Shown here piece by piece: positions 37,142 through 46,188 of a DNA stretch of 64,000 bases (positions are counted from its first letter, which is position 1; each line of letters begins with the position of its first letter). The translations under genes and the position numbers were made by a program. The DNA comes from Marinobacter sp. 2_MG-2023 (lineage in GTDB: Bacteria; Pseudomonadota; Gammaproteobacteria; Pseudomonadales; Oleiphilaceae): positions 620,001 to 684,000 of the forward strand of contig NZ_JAUOPH010000002.1 in NCBI RefSeq assembly GCF_030546935.1. Reading direction: 5' to 3'. The notes below the pieces were generated by a model that was not told the DNA's origin, made no database searches, and saw only the letters and a program-made list of their open reading frames with translations.

Positions 37142-38725
37142 ATGAGTGCGGTTGCAGATACCCACGCCCAGGATCATCATCACGGCCCGGCCAGTGGCAT
37201 CAGCCGCTGGCTGCTGACCACCAACCACAAGGATATCGGGTCCATGTACCTGATGTTCAGTTTTGCCATGTTCCTGCTCGGGGGCACCATGGCAATGGTT
37301 ATCCGGGCTGAGCTGTTCCAGCCGGGTTTGCAGATTGTCCAGCCGGAATTTTTTAACCAGATGACCACGATGCATGGTCTGATCATGGTCTTTGGTGCGG
37401 TTATGCCGGCGTTTGTGGGGCTGGCGAACTGGATGGTGCCGCTAATGATTGGCGCGCCGGATATGGCTCTGCCGAGGATGAATAACTGGAGTTTCTGGTT
37501 GCTGCCTTGTGCCTTCCTGATTCTTGTATCAACTCTCTTCATGGAGGGCGGTGCACCCAACTTCGGCTGGACCTTCTATGCCCCTCTGTCCACCACTTAT
37601 GGACCGCCGAGCACGACCTTCTTTATTTTCGCCATCCATATTATGGGTGTGTCGTCGATCATGGGAGCTATTAACGTAATCGCCACGATACTGAACATGC
37701 GGGCGCCCGGGATGACCCTGATGAAAATGCCCATGTTCGTATGGACATGGCTGATCACGGCATTTTTGCTGATTGCGGTGATGCCGGTGCTGGCGGGCGT
37801 GGTTACCATGATGCTGATGGATATCAACTTTGGGACCAGCTTTTTCAACGCGGCCGGAGGTGGTGATCCAGTTTTGTTCCAGCACGTGTTCTGGTTCTTC
37901 GGGCATCCGGAGGTGTACATCATGATCCTGCCGGCGTTTGGTGCTATATCGCATATTATCCCGGCATTTTCGCGCAAGCGGCTGTTTGGTTATGCCTCTA
38001 TGGTCTACGCGGTGGGCGCAATCGCTTTGCTGTCGTTCCTTGTGTGGGCGCACCATATGTTTACGGTAGGCGTGCCGGTGGCCGGCCAGTTGTTCTTCAT
38101 GTATGCCACCTTGTTGATTGCTGTGCCCACCGGGGTGAAGGTGTTTAACTGGGTGGCCACCATGTTCCGGGGCTCGCTGACATTTGAGGCCCCCATGCTC
38201 TTCGCCGTTGCCTTCGTGATTCTGTTCACGATCGGCGGCTTCTCAGGTCTGATGCTGGCGATTGCCCCTGCAGACTTCCAGTATCACGACACCTATTTTG
38301 TGGTTGCTCACTTCCATTACGTCCTGGTGCCGGGTGCCATATTCGGCATCTTTGCTTCGGCATACTTCTGGTTGCCCAAGTGGACCGGCCATATGTATGA
38401 CGAAACCCTCGCGAAAACCCATTTCTGGTTGTCCTTTGTCGGGATGAACCTGGCCTTCTTCCCCATGCACTTCCTGGGTCTTGCAGGGATGCCGCGCCGG
38501 ATTCCGGACTATGCTCTTCAGTTTGCCGATTTCAATATGGTTTCGAGCATTGGGGCGTTCATGTTCGGCTCGACCCAGCTGTTATTCCTGCTGATTGTTG
38601 TCAAGTGTGTGAGGGGCGGTGAAAAAGCTGCTGCCAAGGCGTGGGAAGGCGCAGAGGGGCTTGAGTGGACGGTGCCTTCGCCAGCGCCTTACCACACATT
38701 TTCCACTCCGCCTGAGGTCAAATAG
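37142..38725 (+). CDS. coxA: cytochrome c oxidase subunit I
   Basis: The 527-residue catalytic subunit of the aa3 oxidase, with twelve transmembrane helices binding haem a and the haem a3-CuB centre. Key residues are visible: helix II His in MTTMHGLIMVFG, WFFGHPEVYIMILP (CuB His and the Tyr cross-link partner; Glu of the D-channel), VWAHHMF (CuB His pair) and VVAHFHYVLV (haem His pair). The ATG at 37142 has GGGGG upstream. Reduces O2 to water and pumps protons. Confidence 0.98.
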   Translation: MSAVADTHAQDHHHGPASGISRWLLTTNHKDIGSMYLMFSFAMFLLGGTMAMVIRAELFQPGLQIVQPEFFNQMTTMHGLIMVFGAVMPAFVGLANWMVPLMIGAPDMALPRMNNWSFWLLPCAFLILVSTLFMEGGAPNFGWTFYAPLSTTYGPPSTTFFIFAIHIMGVSSIMGAINVIATILNMRAPGMTLMKMPMFVWTWLITAFLLIAVMPVLAGVVTMMLMDINFGTSFFNAAGGGDPVLFQHVFWFFGHPEVYIMILPAFGAISHIIPAFSRKRLFGYASMVYAVGAIALLSFLVWAHHMFTVGVPVAGQLFFMYATLLIAVPTGVKVFNWVATMFRGSLTFEAPMLFAVAFVILFTIGGFSGLMLAIAPADFQYHDTYFVVAHFHYVLVPGAIFGIFASAYFWLPKWTGHMYDETLAKTHFWLSFVGMNLAFFPMHFLGLAGMPRRIPDYALQFADFNMVSSIGAFMFGSTQLLFLLIVVKCVRGGEKAAAKAWEGAEGLEWTVPSPAPYHTFSTPPEVK

Positions 38726-38737
38726 GAGACTGGCGAC

Positions 38738-39328
38738 ATGGCAGAGCAACCGGCAAATACCGCGACCTCAAAACCCAGCAATTCTCGGGTTGTAGGCTGG
38801 TGTCTCGCCAGCGTGGTCGGCATGTTTGCCTTTGGCTTTGCCATGGTCCCTTTGTACGACGTTTTCTGTGACATCACGGGCATCAACGGCAAGACCAGCG
38901 GCCGCTATGAGTCCACCGAAAGCACAACGGCTGATATGAACCGCACGATCAAAGTGCAGTTTCTGGCACAAAACGGGCCGGATATGCCCTGGATTTTCCG
39001 TCCGGTTGCCCGCAGTGTCGAGGTTCATCCCGGTGAGGCTATCACCGTAAACTTCTATGCTGAGAACCCGACTGACAAGGACATGGTGGGGCAGGCGGTT
39101 CCGAGTCTGTCGCCATCGGAAGGAACGCTGTATTTCCATAAAACTGAGTGTTTCTGTTTCAACCAGCAACCACTGTCGGCGGGCGAGAGTACAGAAATGC
39201 CTCTGGTTTTTATTGTGGACCGGGACTTGCCCAGCCATATCACAAAATTGACGCTGTCTTATACGCTGTATGACCAGGGTGAATCACAGGCGGCAGTGTT
39301 GAAAACAACAACAATCAATAACGGATAA
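38738..39328 (+). CDS. ctaG: cytochrome c oxidase assembly protein CtaG/Cox11
   Basis: A 196-residue membrane-anchored copper chaperone that delivers CuB to subunit I. One N-terminal helix (about 22-44) is followed by a periplasmic immunoglobulin-like domain. The copper-binding motif ECFCFNQQPL (Cys-x-Cys) near residue 130 is intact. It is located between coxA and coxC, as is usual, with 12 and 16 base gaps, and starts after a good AGGAGA site. Confidence 0.96.
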   Translation: MAEQPANTATSKPSNSRVVGWCLASVVGMFAFGFAMVPLYDVFCDITGINGKTSGRYESTESTTADMNRTIKVQFLAQNGPDMPWIFRPVARSVEVHPGEAITVNFYAENPTDKDMVGQAVPSLSPSEGTLYFHKTECFCFNQQPLSAGESTEMPLVFIVDRDLPSHITKLTLSYTLYDQGESQAAVLKTTTINNG

Positions 39329-39344
39329 GCCATCGGAGACTGCT

Positions 39345-40232
39345 ATGGCGGACTTTCAGACCTATTACGTTCCCGAACAAAGCAAGTGGCCCATTGTCGC
39401 GACGGTGGGCATGGGGGTAATGCTCTTCGGGGCGGCCTCGGTTATGGTCAGCAGCAATCAGGGCCAAAGCACGAGCGGCGACTGGATGATATTCGCCGTC
39501 GGTACACTGATCATGATCTACATGCTGTTCGGTTGGTTTGGCAGCGTAATTAAAGAAAGCCGAAGTGGGCTCTACAGCGCCCAAATGGACCGTTCCTTTC
39601 GTTGGGGCATGAGCTGGTTTATTTTCTCGGAAGTCATGTTTTTTGCGGCGTTTTTTGGCGCTCTCTTTTATGCCCGCGTGTTTGCCGTGCCCTGGCTTGG
39701 TGGCGAAGGCGACAGGGGCAGTTCCAATATGCTCTGGGAGGGTTTTCAGGCAACCTGGCCGCTGATCAATAATCCGGACCCCGAAGCCTTCCCTGCACCT
39801 AAGTCGGTGATTGGTGCCTGGGGTCTGCCGCTGCTGAATACCATTCTTCTTGTCACGTCATCCTTTACTGTGACGATTGCCCATCATGCCCTCAAAGAGG
39901 ACAACCGCAAGAAGCTGAAAATCTGGCTGGCAGCGACCATAGTGTTAGCGCTGGTCTTCCTGGTTCTGCAGGCCGAAGAGTACATGCACGCCTATCAGGA
40001 TCTCAATCTGACGCTTCAGTCCGGTATATACGGCAGCACCTTCTTCATGCTCACCGGTTTTCACGGCTTTCACGTGATGCTGGGCACCCTGATGCTGATC
40101 ATCATGCTGATTCGTATTCATAAGGGGCATTTCACTTCAGATAACCACTTCGGGTTCGAAGCAACTGCGTGGTACTGGCACTTTGTGGATGTGGTGTGGC
40201 TGGGCTTGTTCGTATTTGTGTATGTCATCTGA
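39345..40232 (+). CDS. coxC: cytochrome c oxidase subunit III
   Basis: A 295-residue membrane subunit III with seven helices (about residues 22-290). The family signatures MSWFIFSEVMFFAAFFGALF and the C-terminal FHGFHVMLGTLM and WYWHFVDVVWLGLFVFVY are clear. Subunit III stabilises the catalytic core during turnover and is not a redox carrier. It ends 18 bases before the convergent small DUF2909 gene. Confidence 0.97.
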   Translation: MADFQTYYVPEQSKWPIVATVGMGVMLFGAASVMVSSNQGQSTSGDWMIFAVGTLIMIYMLFGWFGSVIKESRSGLYSAQMDRSFRWGMSWFIFSEVMFFAAFFGALFYARVFAVPWLGGEGDRGSSNMLWEGFQATWPLINNPDPEAFPAPKSVIGAWGLPLLNTILLVTSSFTVTIAHHALKEDNRKKLKIWLAATIVLALVFLVLQAEEYMHAYQDLNLTLQSGIYGSTFFMLTGFHGFHVMLGTLMLIIMLIRIHKGHFTSDNHFGFEATAWYWHFVDVVWLGLFVFVYVI

Positions 40233-40250
40233 TGTGACAAGGGCCAGCTT

Positions 40251-40454
40251 TCAGGGAGTCGGATGCAGAGTCAGGCTCCCTTGCCATAGCGATAGAAGAA
40301 TAACGGCGAGCAGCAGCACGCTCAGCCCGACCCGCACCGCGAGAGAGTTAACAACCCGATTGGTTTTGCCGCCATCCCTGATCAGAAAAAACAGCCCACT
40401 GAAAAGGCTGACCATGACGGCGAGCATGAGAAAGATAATTAGGCCTTTGAGCAT
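40251..40454 (-). CDS. twin transmembrane protein, DUF2909 family
   Basis: A 67-residue protein consisting of two membrane helices (about residues 3-24 and 43-62) joined by a basic loop (RDGGKTNRVVNSLAVRVG). The ATG at 40454 begins MLKGLIIFLML. The frame continues 22 codons upstream without support. This small gene sits in reverse orientation between coxC and the SURF1 gene, as it does in pseudomonads (PA0109 position). A role in oxidase assembly is often assumed from position but unproven. Confidence 0.82.
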   Translation of the reverse strand: MLKGLIIFLMLAVMVSLFSGLFFLIRDGGKTNRVVNSLAVRVGLSVLLLAVILLSLWQGSLTLHPTP

Positions 40455-40507
40455 AAACGTATCTCTGATTTTTATTCTGTTTACTGGCAGATTCACTATA
40501 GCAGACC

Positions 40508-41245
40508 ATGACTGAGGCAAAGAATAATCCTCGTCAGTGGCACCTGGATTGGCGGCTAATGCTCTTCACGGGCGCATTTTTACCGCTGCTGATCGGCCTG
40601 GGTATCTGGCAACTGAGCCGGGCGGAAGAAAAACAGATCTTACTTGAACAGTGGCAGCAGGAAGCTCAGAACCTTGATTGGCCCGAGCTGGTGATCAGTG
40701 GGCTGGAGGTCGGCCGGCCGGTTACGGTTACCGGGTTGTTTGGAGAGCGCAGCTGGTTACTGGACAACCGTACCCGCGATGGGATTGCCGGTTACGAGGT
40801 ACTGACGGCGTTTTACCCGCTTCAGGGGCCGCCCGTTATCATAAACAGAGGTTGGGTGTCGGCCCCGAGAACGCGAAACGAATTACCGGATGTAAGTCCC
40901 CCAGATGGCATATTCAGCCTGGTCGGCCGGATCAGCCAATACCCGGAGCCGCCGGTTCTGTCCAGCAAATCCGTGCAGGCAGCAAGCTGGCCCCGCCGGG
41001 TGCAAACGCTTCCCCGGCCAGCTGCGATAGCTGAAATCGCGGAGCTGCCTGAGGCGATTATCCGGTTGCAGGACAAAGAGCAGCCCGGGGCATACCGTGC
41101 TGACTGGGAACCGGATCTGATGGGCCCCCAAACTCATTACGGATATGCAGCACAGTGGTTTACGCTCGCCCTCGTGCTGGCTATATTGAGTGTAGTAGCG
41201 AGTTATCGAAAAACAGGAGCCAATAATGACAATGACAATGGCTAA
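40508..41245 (+). CDS. SURF1 family oxidase assembly protein
   Basis: A 245-residue inner-membrane protein with a helix at each end (about residues 15-33 and 215-233) and a periplasmic domain between, the SURF1 topology. Characteristic segments are LGIWQLSRAEEKQ and GYEVLTAF, and PVIINRGWVS. SURF1 binds haem a and helps insert it into subunit I. Its 3' end overlaps the next gene by 20 bases. Divergent from the DUF2909 gene, so a promoter probably lies in the 53 bases between them. Confidence 0.93.
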   Translation: MTEAKNNPRQWHLDWRLMLFTGAFLPLLIGLGIWQLSRAEEKQILLEQWQQEAQNLDWPELVISGLEVGRPVTVTGLFGERSWLLDNRTRDGIAGYEVLTAFYPLQGPPVIINRGWVSAPRTRNELPDVSPPDGIFSLVGRISQYPEPPVLSSKSVQAASWPRRVQTLPRPAAIAEIAELPEAIIRLQDKEQPGAYRADWEPDLMGPQTHYGYAAQWFTLALVLAILSVVASYRKTGANNDNDNG

Positions 41246-41876
41246 CCGGATTCCCCAACAGCAAGAGTCAGAAGGTCCTACGCCCGAGCAGGTCCGCAGA
41301 GGGCGACGCACCGCGATTCTGCTATTTGCCCTTGGCTTCGGCCCGATGATTCTGGCCACAGTCATGTTCTATACCGGCTGGCTGAACCCGGCCGGGCATA
41401 CCAATCAGGGCGCATTGATCAGCCCAACTGTACCTGTGGCGGCCCTCAACCTTGAGACACTTTCGGGTGAGCCGCTGGCCAAGCGATTCAGCGCAGGCCA
41501 GACGGAGCCCCAATGGTTGCTCGTGGTGGCCGCCGGCGAGTGCGACAGCCGCTGTGAGGAGTTGCTCTACCTGGCCCGGCAAGCAAATATTGCGTTGGGT
41601 AAAAATGCCAACCGTGTTTCCAGAGCAGCAGCACTGGGCGGTATTTCAGGGGATCTCGCAGCACGCTGGCCTACCGAATACCGGTTGATGGAACGTTTGA
41701 GACCCGTGCCCGGCACAACACCGGCCTGGCCGGCAGGAATCAACCCCGAAACAGAGCCGCGTATTATGCTGATTGATCCGTTTGGGAACGTGATGATGCA
41801 CTATGGCCCGGAAAATTCTGGCAAGGACATGCTCAAGGATCTGAAGCACCTGCTCAAACTGTCACAGGTCGGCTGA
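41226..41876 (+). CDS. cox-operon membrane protein with thioredoxin-like CxxxC
   Basis: A 216-residue protein usually left as hypothetical. One membrane helix (about 29-50) and a periplasmic domain of about 160 residues. The periplasmic part has AAGECDSRCEEL, a Cys106-x3-Cys110 pair preceded by a hydrophobic strand (WLLVVAA), in the same position as the copper-binding CxxxC of SCO proteins, and a late His in VMMHYGPE. The SCO-type NCPDICP sequence itself is absent. I infer a SCO-like thioredoxin fold with a role in copper or thiol handling for the oxidase. Starts could be ATG 41226, 41232 or 41238. Confidence 0.75.
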   Translation: MTMTMANRIPQQQESEGPTPEQVRRGRRTAILLFALGFGPMILATVMFYTGWLNPAGHTNQGALISPTVPVAALNLETLSGEPLAKRFSAGQTEPQWLLVVAAGECDSRCEELLYLARQANIALGKNANRVSRAAALGGISGDLAARWPTEYRLMERLRPVPGTTPAWPAGINPETEPRIMLIDPFGNVMMHYGPENSGKDMLKDLKHLLKLSQVG

Positions 41877-41897
41877 GGCTGATCCGGAGGAGTCGTT

Positions 41898-43034
41898 TTG
41901 AGCTTGTTATCCACAGACCGCCCGCCAAAAGCCAAAGCCATGGTGAACTGGGCTACATTTTCAGTGCTTCTCGCTGTTGTGGTGATCATGCTGGGCGCCT
42001 GGACACGCCTGGTTGATGCGGGGCTGGGGTGCCCTGATTGGCCAGGTTGTTATGGCTTTCTGACCGTGCCCCAGAGCGAGTCGCACATCGCAATTGCCAA
42101 CGCCCGGTTTCCCGACACGCCGGTCGATGTCGCCAAAGGCTGGCCGGAAATGATCCACCGCTACGCTGCCGGCACGCTGGGGTTGGTGGTATTTGGCCTG
42201 GCGGTGAGCGCGGTGCGTCAGCGCCGGAGTGGCGCGCCTTTCAAATTACCCTTGTTTATTGCGGCGTTCATCCTTTTGCAGGGGGCCTTCGGTATGTGGA
42301 CGGTCACTCTGAAGCTCTGGCCTCAGGTTGTTGCACTACACCTTCTCGGGGGCTTCACCACGTTGAGCCTGCTCACACTGCTGGTGTTTCGTCTGCGCAA
42401 ATTCTCAGCCGCTCAGGCAGAGCCTCCGGAAACAGACCACCTGGCACCGGTTAAGGATCCGGTATCGGCTGGTAACCTGGTCAGCTTTCGCCCCTGGCTC
42501 TTTGGTGGCTTGTTTCTGATCATCATGCAAATCGCACTGGGCGCCTGGACGGCTGCAAATTACGCGGCTGTTGCCTGCACAGACTTACCAACCTGCCAGG
42601 GCCAATGGTGGCCAGAGGGCATGGATTTCCAGCACGGCTTTGATATTACCCAACACGTTGGCCCTAACTATCTGGGGGGGCAGTTAACGGCAGACGGGCG
42701 AGTGGCAATTCATGTAACCCACCGGGCCGGTGCTCTGGTGGTACTGGGTTACTTTGCAGTTATGCTGGCTCTCATCTGGCGGCGGGACGATAAACGACAA
42801 CTTCACGGCCCGGTGGGACTGGTTGCCGCTGCGCTTACGGCTCAGATTACGCTCGGCCTTGCCAACGTTCTATTCTACATCCCTCTGCCAATTGCAGTTG
42901 CTCACAACGCCATGGGCGCCGGGCTTCTGCTCTCGGTGATTTATCTGATCTGGAAACACTATCAACTGCCGCTGCAGGCACAGGTACAAACAGCCACACC
43001 TACAACAATAATTCATCAGGAGATGACGGCATGA
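41898..43034 (+). CDS. ctaA: haem A synthase (COX15/CtaA family)
   Basis: A 378-residue inner-membrane enzyme that oxidises the C8 methyl of haem O to give haem A. Eight helices in two four-helix halves. It shows the N-terminal GAWTRLVDAGLGCPDWPGCYGF block (given here only as the family landmark around residues 35-56), the haem-ligand His in EMIHRYAAGTLG, and the second half His in HVTHRAGALVV. A TTG start at 41898 is favoured by GGAGGAG just upstream. Overlaps ctaB by four bases. Confidence 0.95.
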   Translation: MSLLSTDRPPKAKAMVNWATFSVLLAVVVIMLGAWTRLVDAGLGCPDWPGCYGFLTVPQSESHIAIANARFPDTPVDVAKGWPEMIHRYAAGTLGLVVFGLAVSAVRQRRSGAPFKLPLFIAAFILLQGAFGMWTVTLKLWPQVVALHLLGGFTTLSLLTLLVFRLRKFSAAQAEPPETDHLAPVKDPVSAGNLVSFRPWLFGGLFLIIMQIALGAWTAANYAAVACTDLPTCQGQWWPEGMDFQHGFDITQHVGPNYLGGQLTADGRVAIHVTHRAGALVVLGYFAVMLALIWRRDDKRQLHGPVGLVAAALTAQITLGLANVLFYIPLPIAVAHNAMGAGLLLSVIYLIWKHYQLPLQAQVQTATPTTIIHQEMTA

Positions 43035-43951
43035 GTGAGCAAGTGGACGTACTGCCGGCCCAGAGCATGACCATCCAGCCCGCACGGACTATTTCCTGGC
43101 GGGATTATCTGGAGCTGACCAAACCCAACGTCGTGGCCTTGATGATCCTGACATCGGCCATTGGCATGCTACTGGCGACACCCGGTTTACCCGGCCTGAG
43201 CGTGCTGATCTGGGGTAACCTCGGTATCGCTTTCCTGGCCGGTGCCGCCGCCGTGGTCAACCACATAGTTGATCAGAAGATAGACACAGTAATGGCTCGT
43301 ACCCGCAAGCGCCCGGTGGCGACCGGAAAAATTTCCCCGGTGGAAGCGGTCGTGTTTGCAGCCCTGCTAGCCAGTGTTGGCATGGTGGTCCTGATGTGGC
43401 AGGTGAATCACCTGACCGCATGGCTCACCCTGGCCTCGCTTGTTGGTTATGCCGGCGTATACACCTTGTTCCTCAAGCGAGCTACACCCCAGAACATCAC
43501 TATTGGTGGTCTCGCCGGGGCCATGCCGCCGTTGCTGGGCTGGACCGCCGTAACCGGGCAGGTAGAAGGCCATGCACTTCTGCTGGTTCTGATTATCTTC
43601 GCCTGGACGCCACCGCATTTCTGGGCGTTGGCTATTCACCGTAAAGAAGAATATGCGAAAGCCGGCATCCCCATGCTGCCTGTTACCCACGGAAATAAAT
43701 TTACTGAACTGCACATCTTGCTTTATACCCTGATGTTACTGGCTGTCAGCCTGCTACCTTTTGTCACAGGCATGTCTGGCTGGATTTACCTGGCTGGTGC
43801 CCTGGCCCTTGGCCTGCGCTTCCTCCATTACGCAGTACGTTTGCTCAAAGGTGATGATCGGCGGGTTGCACTCAACACTTTCAAGTACTCCATCACTTAC
43901 CTGATGGCCCTGTTTGTGGTACTTCTTGTAGATCACTTTGTGTTTTTCTGA
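43031..43951 (+). CDS. ctaB: protohaem IX farnesyltransferase (haem O synthase)
   Basis: A 306-residue UbiA-superfamily prenyltransferase with eight to nine helices that farnesylates haem B to haem O, the substrate of the preceding haem A synthase. The polyprenyl-diphosphate motif is NHIVDQKIDTVMARTRKRP, and a second Asp-rich region follows in YTLFLKR and HFWALAIHRKEEY. The start overlaps the ctaA stop (ATGA). Also called cyoE in other operons; ctaB is used because of the aa3 context. Confidence 0.96.
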   Translation: MSEQVDVLPAQSMTIQPARTISWRDYLELTKPNVVALMILTSAIGMLLATPGLPGLSVLIWGNLGIAFLAGAAAVVNHIVDQKIDTVMARTRKRPVATGKISPVEAVVFAALLASVGMVVLMWQVNHLTAWLTLASLVGYAGVYTLFLKRATPQNITIGGLAGAMPPLLGWTAVTGQVEGHALLLVLIIFAWTPPHFWALAIHRKEEYAKAGIPMLPVTHGNKFTELHILLYTLMLLAVSLLPFVTGMSGWIYLAGALALGLRFLHYAVRLLKGDDRRVALNTFKYSITYLMALFVVLLVDHFVFF

Positions 43952-43971
43952 CTTGGTGCATACGCGCCAGC

Positions 43972-44050
43972 AGGAGGGGTGCCTTTTCCTCTGGGAAAAA
44001 CAACTCGCTGCGCTCAGACATTTTTTCCCGGCGGAAAAGGCACCCCTCCT
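43972..44050 (+). repeat. loop-conserved hairpin element, copy 3
   Basis: The outer arms AGGAGGGGTGCCTTTTCC (43972-43989) and GGAAAAGGCACCCCTCCT (44033-44050) are perfectly complementary over 18 bp. The inner stem is GGGAAAAA (43993-44000) with TTTTTCCC (44022-44029). The loop 44001-44021 is CAACTCGCTGCGCTCAGACA plus T. It lies 20 bases after the ctaB stop and 42 bases before the SCO gene start, in the middle of a run of co-directional genes, so it may partly terminate or process the transcript. Confidence 0.88.
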
Positions 44051-44092
44051 ACTGTCGCTGCGTCACAGCGGAGACTGCTGTCTGGAGTAATA

Positions 44093-44758
44093 ATGAGTCG
44101 TTCCCTGAAATTTACCTTATTTGCTTTACTGCTTATCGTTGTTCTGGTTTTTGGCCTGGTGGTGGGGCGGCAGGTGTTTTTGGCAGATACTGGAGAACCA
44201 ACCCCGGCTCCAGATCTCGCCGAGATGAACACCTACGTTTATGACCAAGCTCGGCCTCTGGCGGAGTTCACGCTCATCAATGAAAACGGAGAAACCGTAA
44301 CCCGGGAGAGCCTGCGGGGGCGGTGGACGTTTGCGTTCGTGGGTTACACTAACTGCCCTGATATCTGCCCGGCAGCCATGGCGAATCTGCGGCGTACCGA
44401 AAAACTGTTGTCAGATGAGTTGCCTCAGCCAGATTATCTCCTCGTCAGCGCGGATCCGGAACACGATACGCCTGAGCAGCTGAAAGCCTATACGGGTTTC
44501 TTTGGTGAAAATTTCCATGGTCTGACCGGTGACCTGGAGACGTTGCGGGCTTTGGCCACGAGCTTGAGCGCCGTGTTTGTGCACCGGCAGGTTGATGGTG
44601 AATTGTTGGTAGATCACAGCGGGCATTTCGCCCTGATAAATCCGGATGGTGAGCTGGCGGCCCTTATTCAGCCGCCTCACCAGCCGGAACAGCTGGCGGA
44701 AGCCTTCGAGCGCATCTATCAGTGGGCTCAGGCCAATCGTGAAGACGCCCGCTCCTGA
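44093..44758 (+). CDS. SCO1/SenC family copper chaperone
   Basis: A 221-residue membrane-anchored thioredoxin-fold protein. One N-terminal helix (about residues 7-27), then the periplasmic SCO domain with the copper motif YTNCPDICP (Cys-x3-Cys) near residue 90 and the third ligand His in LVDHSGHFALI. It supplies copper or reduces cysteines at the CuA site of subunit II. The ATG at 44093 follows TCTGGAG. An upstream in-frame extension would translate part of hairpin copy 3 and is rejected. Confidence 0.94.
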   Translation: MSRSLKFTLFALLLIVVLVFGLVVGRQVFLADTGEPTPAPDLAEMNTYVYDQARPLAEFTLINENGETVTRESLRGRWTFAFVGYTNCPDICPAAMANLRRTEKLLSDELPQPDYLLVSADPEHDTPEQLKAYTGFFGENFHGLTGDLETLRALATSLSAVFVHRQVDGELLVDHSGHFALINPDGELAALIQPPHQPEQLAEAFERIYQWAQANREDARS

Positions 44759-44778
44759 AGCGGCTCTCAAGAGCCGCT
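44759..44778 (+). other. 20-bp palindromic hairpin after the SCO gene
   Basis: AGCGGCTC (44759-44766) and GAGCCGCT (44771-44778) pair around TCAA, directly after the SCO stop codon. No U-run follows, so it is a transcript-end stabiliser or a rho-dependent-type 3' hairpin rather than a classical terminator. Confidence 0.5.
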
Positions 44779-44831
44779 AACACGAAGATAGGTGCTCATC
44801 TATTTCAAGGATGTGAATTCAAGGGGGCATC

Positions 44832-46043
44832 ATGGACGGGGCATTGAGTTCAAAGGGGCGCTGGGCAGGTCTGTTATGTCTGGTGGCTGGCGTCATGAGC
44901 CCGGGTGTGGCCTCAGCCTCGTTCTTTGAGGAATACATGATCGACCCGCAGGACGGTATGCTGGACGGCAGCCGCTATCTTTCAGAGGTTCCTGGCGGGT
45001 TCCTGCCAGTGCCCGTTTTGATTACAGAACCTGCTGTTGGAATGGGCCTCGGGTTAGCCGGAGTTTTCTTCCACGAATCGAGTGAACAATCTGCAAGCAA
45101 AGCGAGCGGAGGCCACCCGGTGTTGCCCGAAAATATTTCGGTTGTGGGCGTCGGTGGTACCCGCAATGGGACCAAGGGTGCAGGGCTGGGCCATATGGGA
45201 TTTTGGCTCGACGATAGTCTGCGTTACCGGGGCTTCGTGTTATATGGCGATGCAAATCTGGATTTTTATTCGCTGGCGGAACAGCAGCTCAACCGCCCTG
45301 TTGAGCTGAACATCAAAGGCCCTGCAGTGATTCAGGAGCTTAAAACCCGGCTCTGGGGCAGTGACTGGTTTTTGGGTGGCCGGCAGGTTTACCGCAAGGT
45401 CGAAACCACTCTAGAAAGTCAGATTACGCTGCCGAATCAGGAGTTCAGCGACAGAGTGAACGCCTTCCTCCAGAACCAGCTAGGCCGGGAGTCCGTAACC
45501 TCCGGGCTGGGGCTGCTGGCTGAATATGACTCCCGGGATAATCCGCTTGATCCCCGGTCAGGTTACAACCACCAATTTCACTACATTACCTTTGATGACG
45601 TTATCGGTAGTGACGTAGATTACGATAGTTATCAGTGGGTTGGTCTGAATTACTGGAGCCTGTCAGACACGTTTAATCTGGGTGTGCGCCTGCAATATGA
45701 CGGAGTGTCTGCGGATGAGGGCGAAGTTTTGCCGTCCTATGTGGCACCTTCTATCGATTTGCGTGGGGTGCCGATGAATCGCTATCAGGGACGAGCCGTC
45801 GCCGTAGCCGAAGTTGAACTGACCTGGCGATTTACCCCACGCTGGAGCACTAACGTGTTCACCGGAGGAGGACGAGCAGCTGACAGTTTTGGCGACCTGC
45901 ATGACGATGCGGAGCTGGCCAACAGCGTCGGTCTTGGGTTTCGTTACCTTATTGCCCGCAGGTATGGTCTACGTATGGGGGCAGATATTGCCAGGGGACC
46001 GGAAGATACGGCTTTCTATATTCAGGCTGGCGCATCCTGGTAA
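44832..46043 (+). CDS. BamA/TamA-type surface antigen barrel protein
   Basis: A 403-residue exported protein with a signal peptide (about residues 1-29, ASA cleavage) and no POTRA domains. The C-terminal 200 residues match the bacterial surface antigen (D15/Omp85) barrel: LGLLAEYDSRDNPLDPRSGY with the later VRLQYDG and LRGVPMNRYQGRAVAVAEVE strand pair, and a terminal aromatic (GASW). An N-terminal EEYMIDPQDGMLDGSRYL segment is seen in POTRA-less members. Outer-membrane location is confident; function is unknown. Confidence 0.83.
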   Translation: MDGALSSKGRWAGLLCLVAGVMSPGVASASFFEEYMIDPQDGMLDGSRYLSEVPGGFLPVPVLITEPAVGMGLGLAGVFFHESSEQSASKASGGHPVLPENISVVGVGGTRNGTKGAGLGHMGFWLDDSLRYRGFVLYGDANLDFYSLAEQQLNRPVELNIKGPAVIQELKTRLWGSDWFLGGRQVYRKVETTLESQITLPNQEFSDRVNAFLQNQLGRESVTSGLGLLAEYDSRDNPLDPRSGYNHQFHYITFDDVIGSDVDYDSYQWVGLNYWSLSDTFNLGVRLQYDGVSADEGEVLPSYVAPSIDLRGVPMNRYQGRAVAVAEVELTWRFTPRWSTNVFTGGGRAADSFGDLHDDAELANSVGLGFRYLIARRYGLRMGADIARGPEDTAFYIQAGASW

Positions 46044-46188
46044 TCCGTTCGCTGGATGCCAGCCCTCTTGCAAGCACTTCCTCTGTGAGACTGATGATCT
46101 GTTTGTCGTGTTTGGTGATTTCCATAGGCCATGGCTGTAGTCTAATCAGTCTGAAATAGCTTCCGCATGGGTCCACACTGCTTAAAAA

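Noticed and set aside
43979..44092. N-terminal extension of the SCO protein
   Set aside because: The added residues translate the hairpin copy 3 arms and loop; the ATG at 44093 has a ribosome-binding site and starts directly before the membrane anchor.
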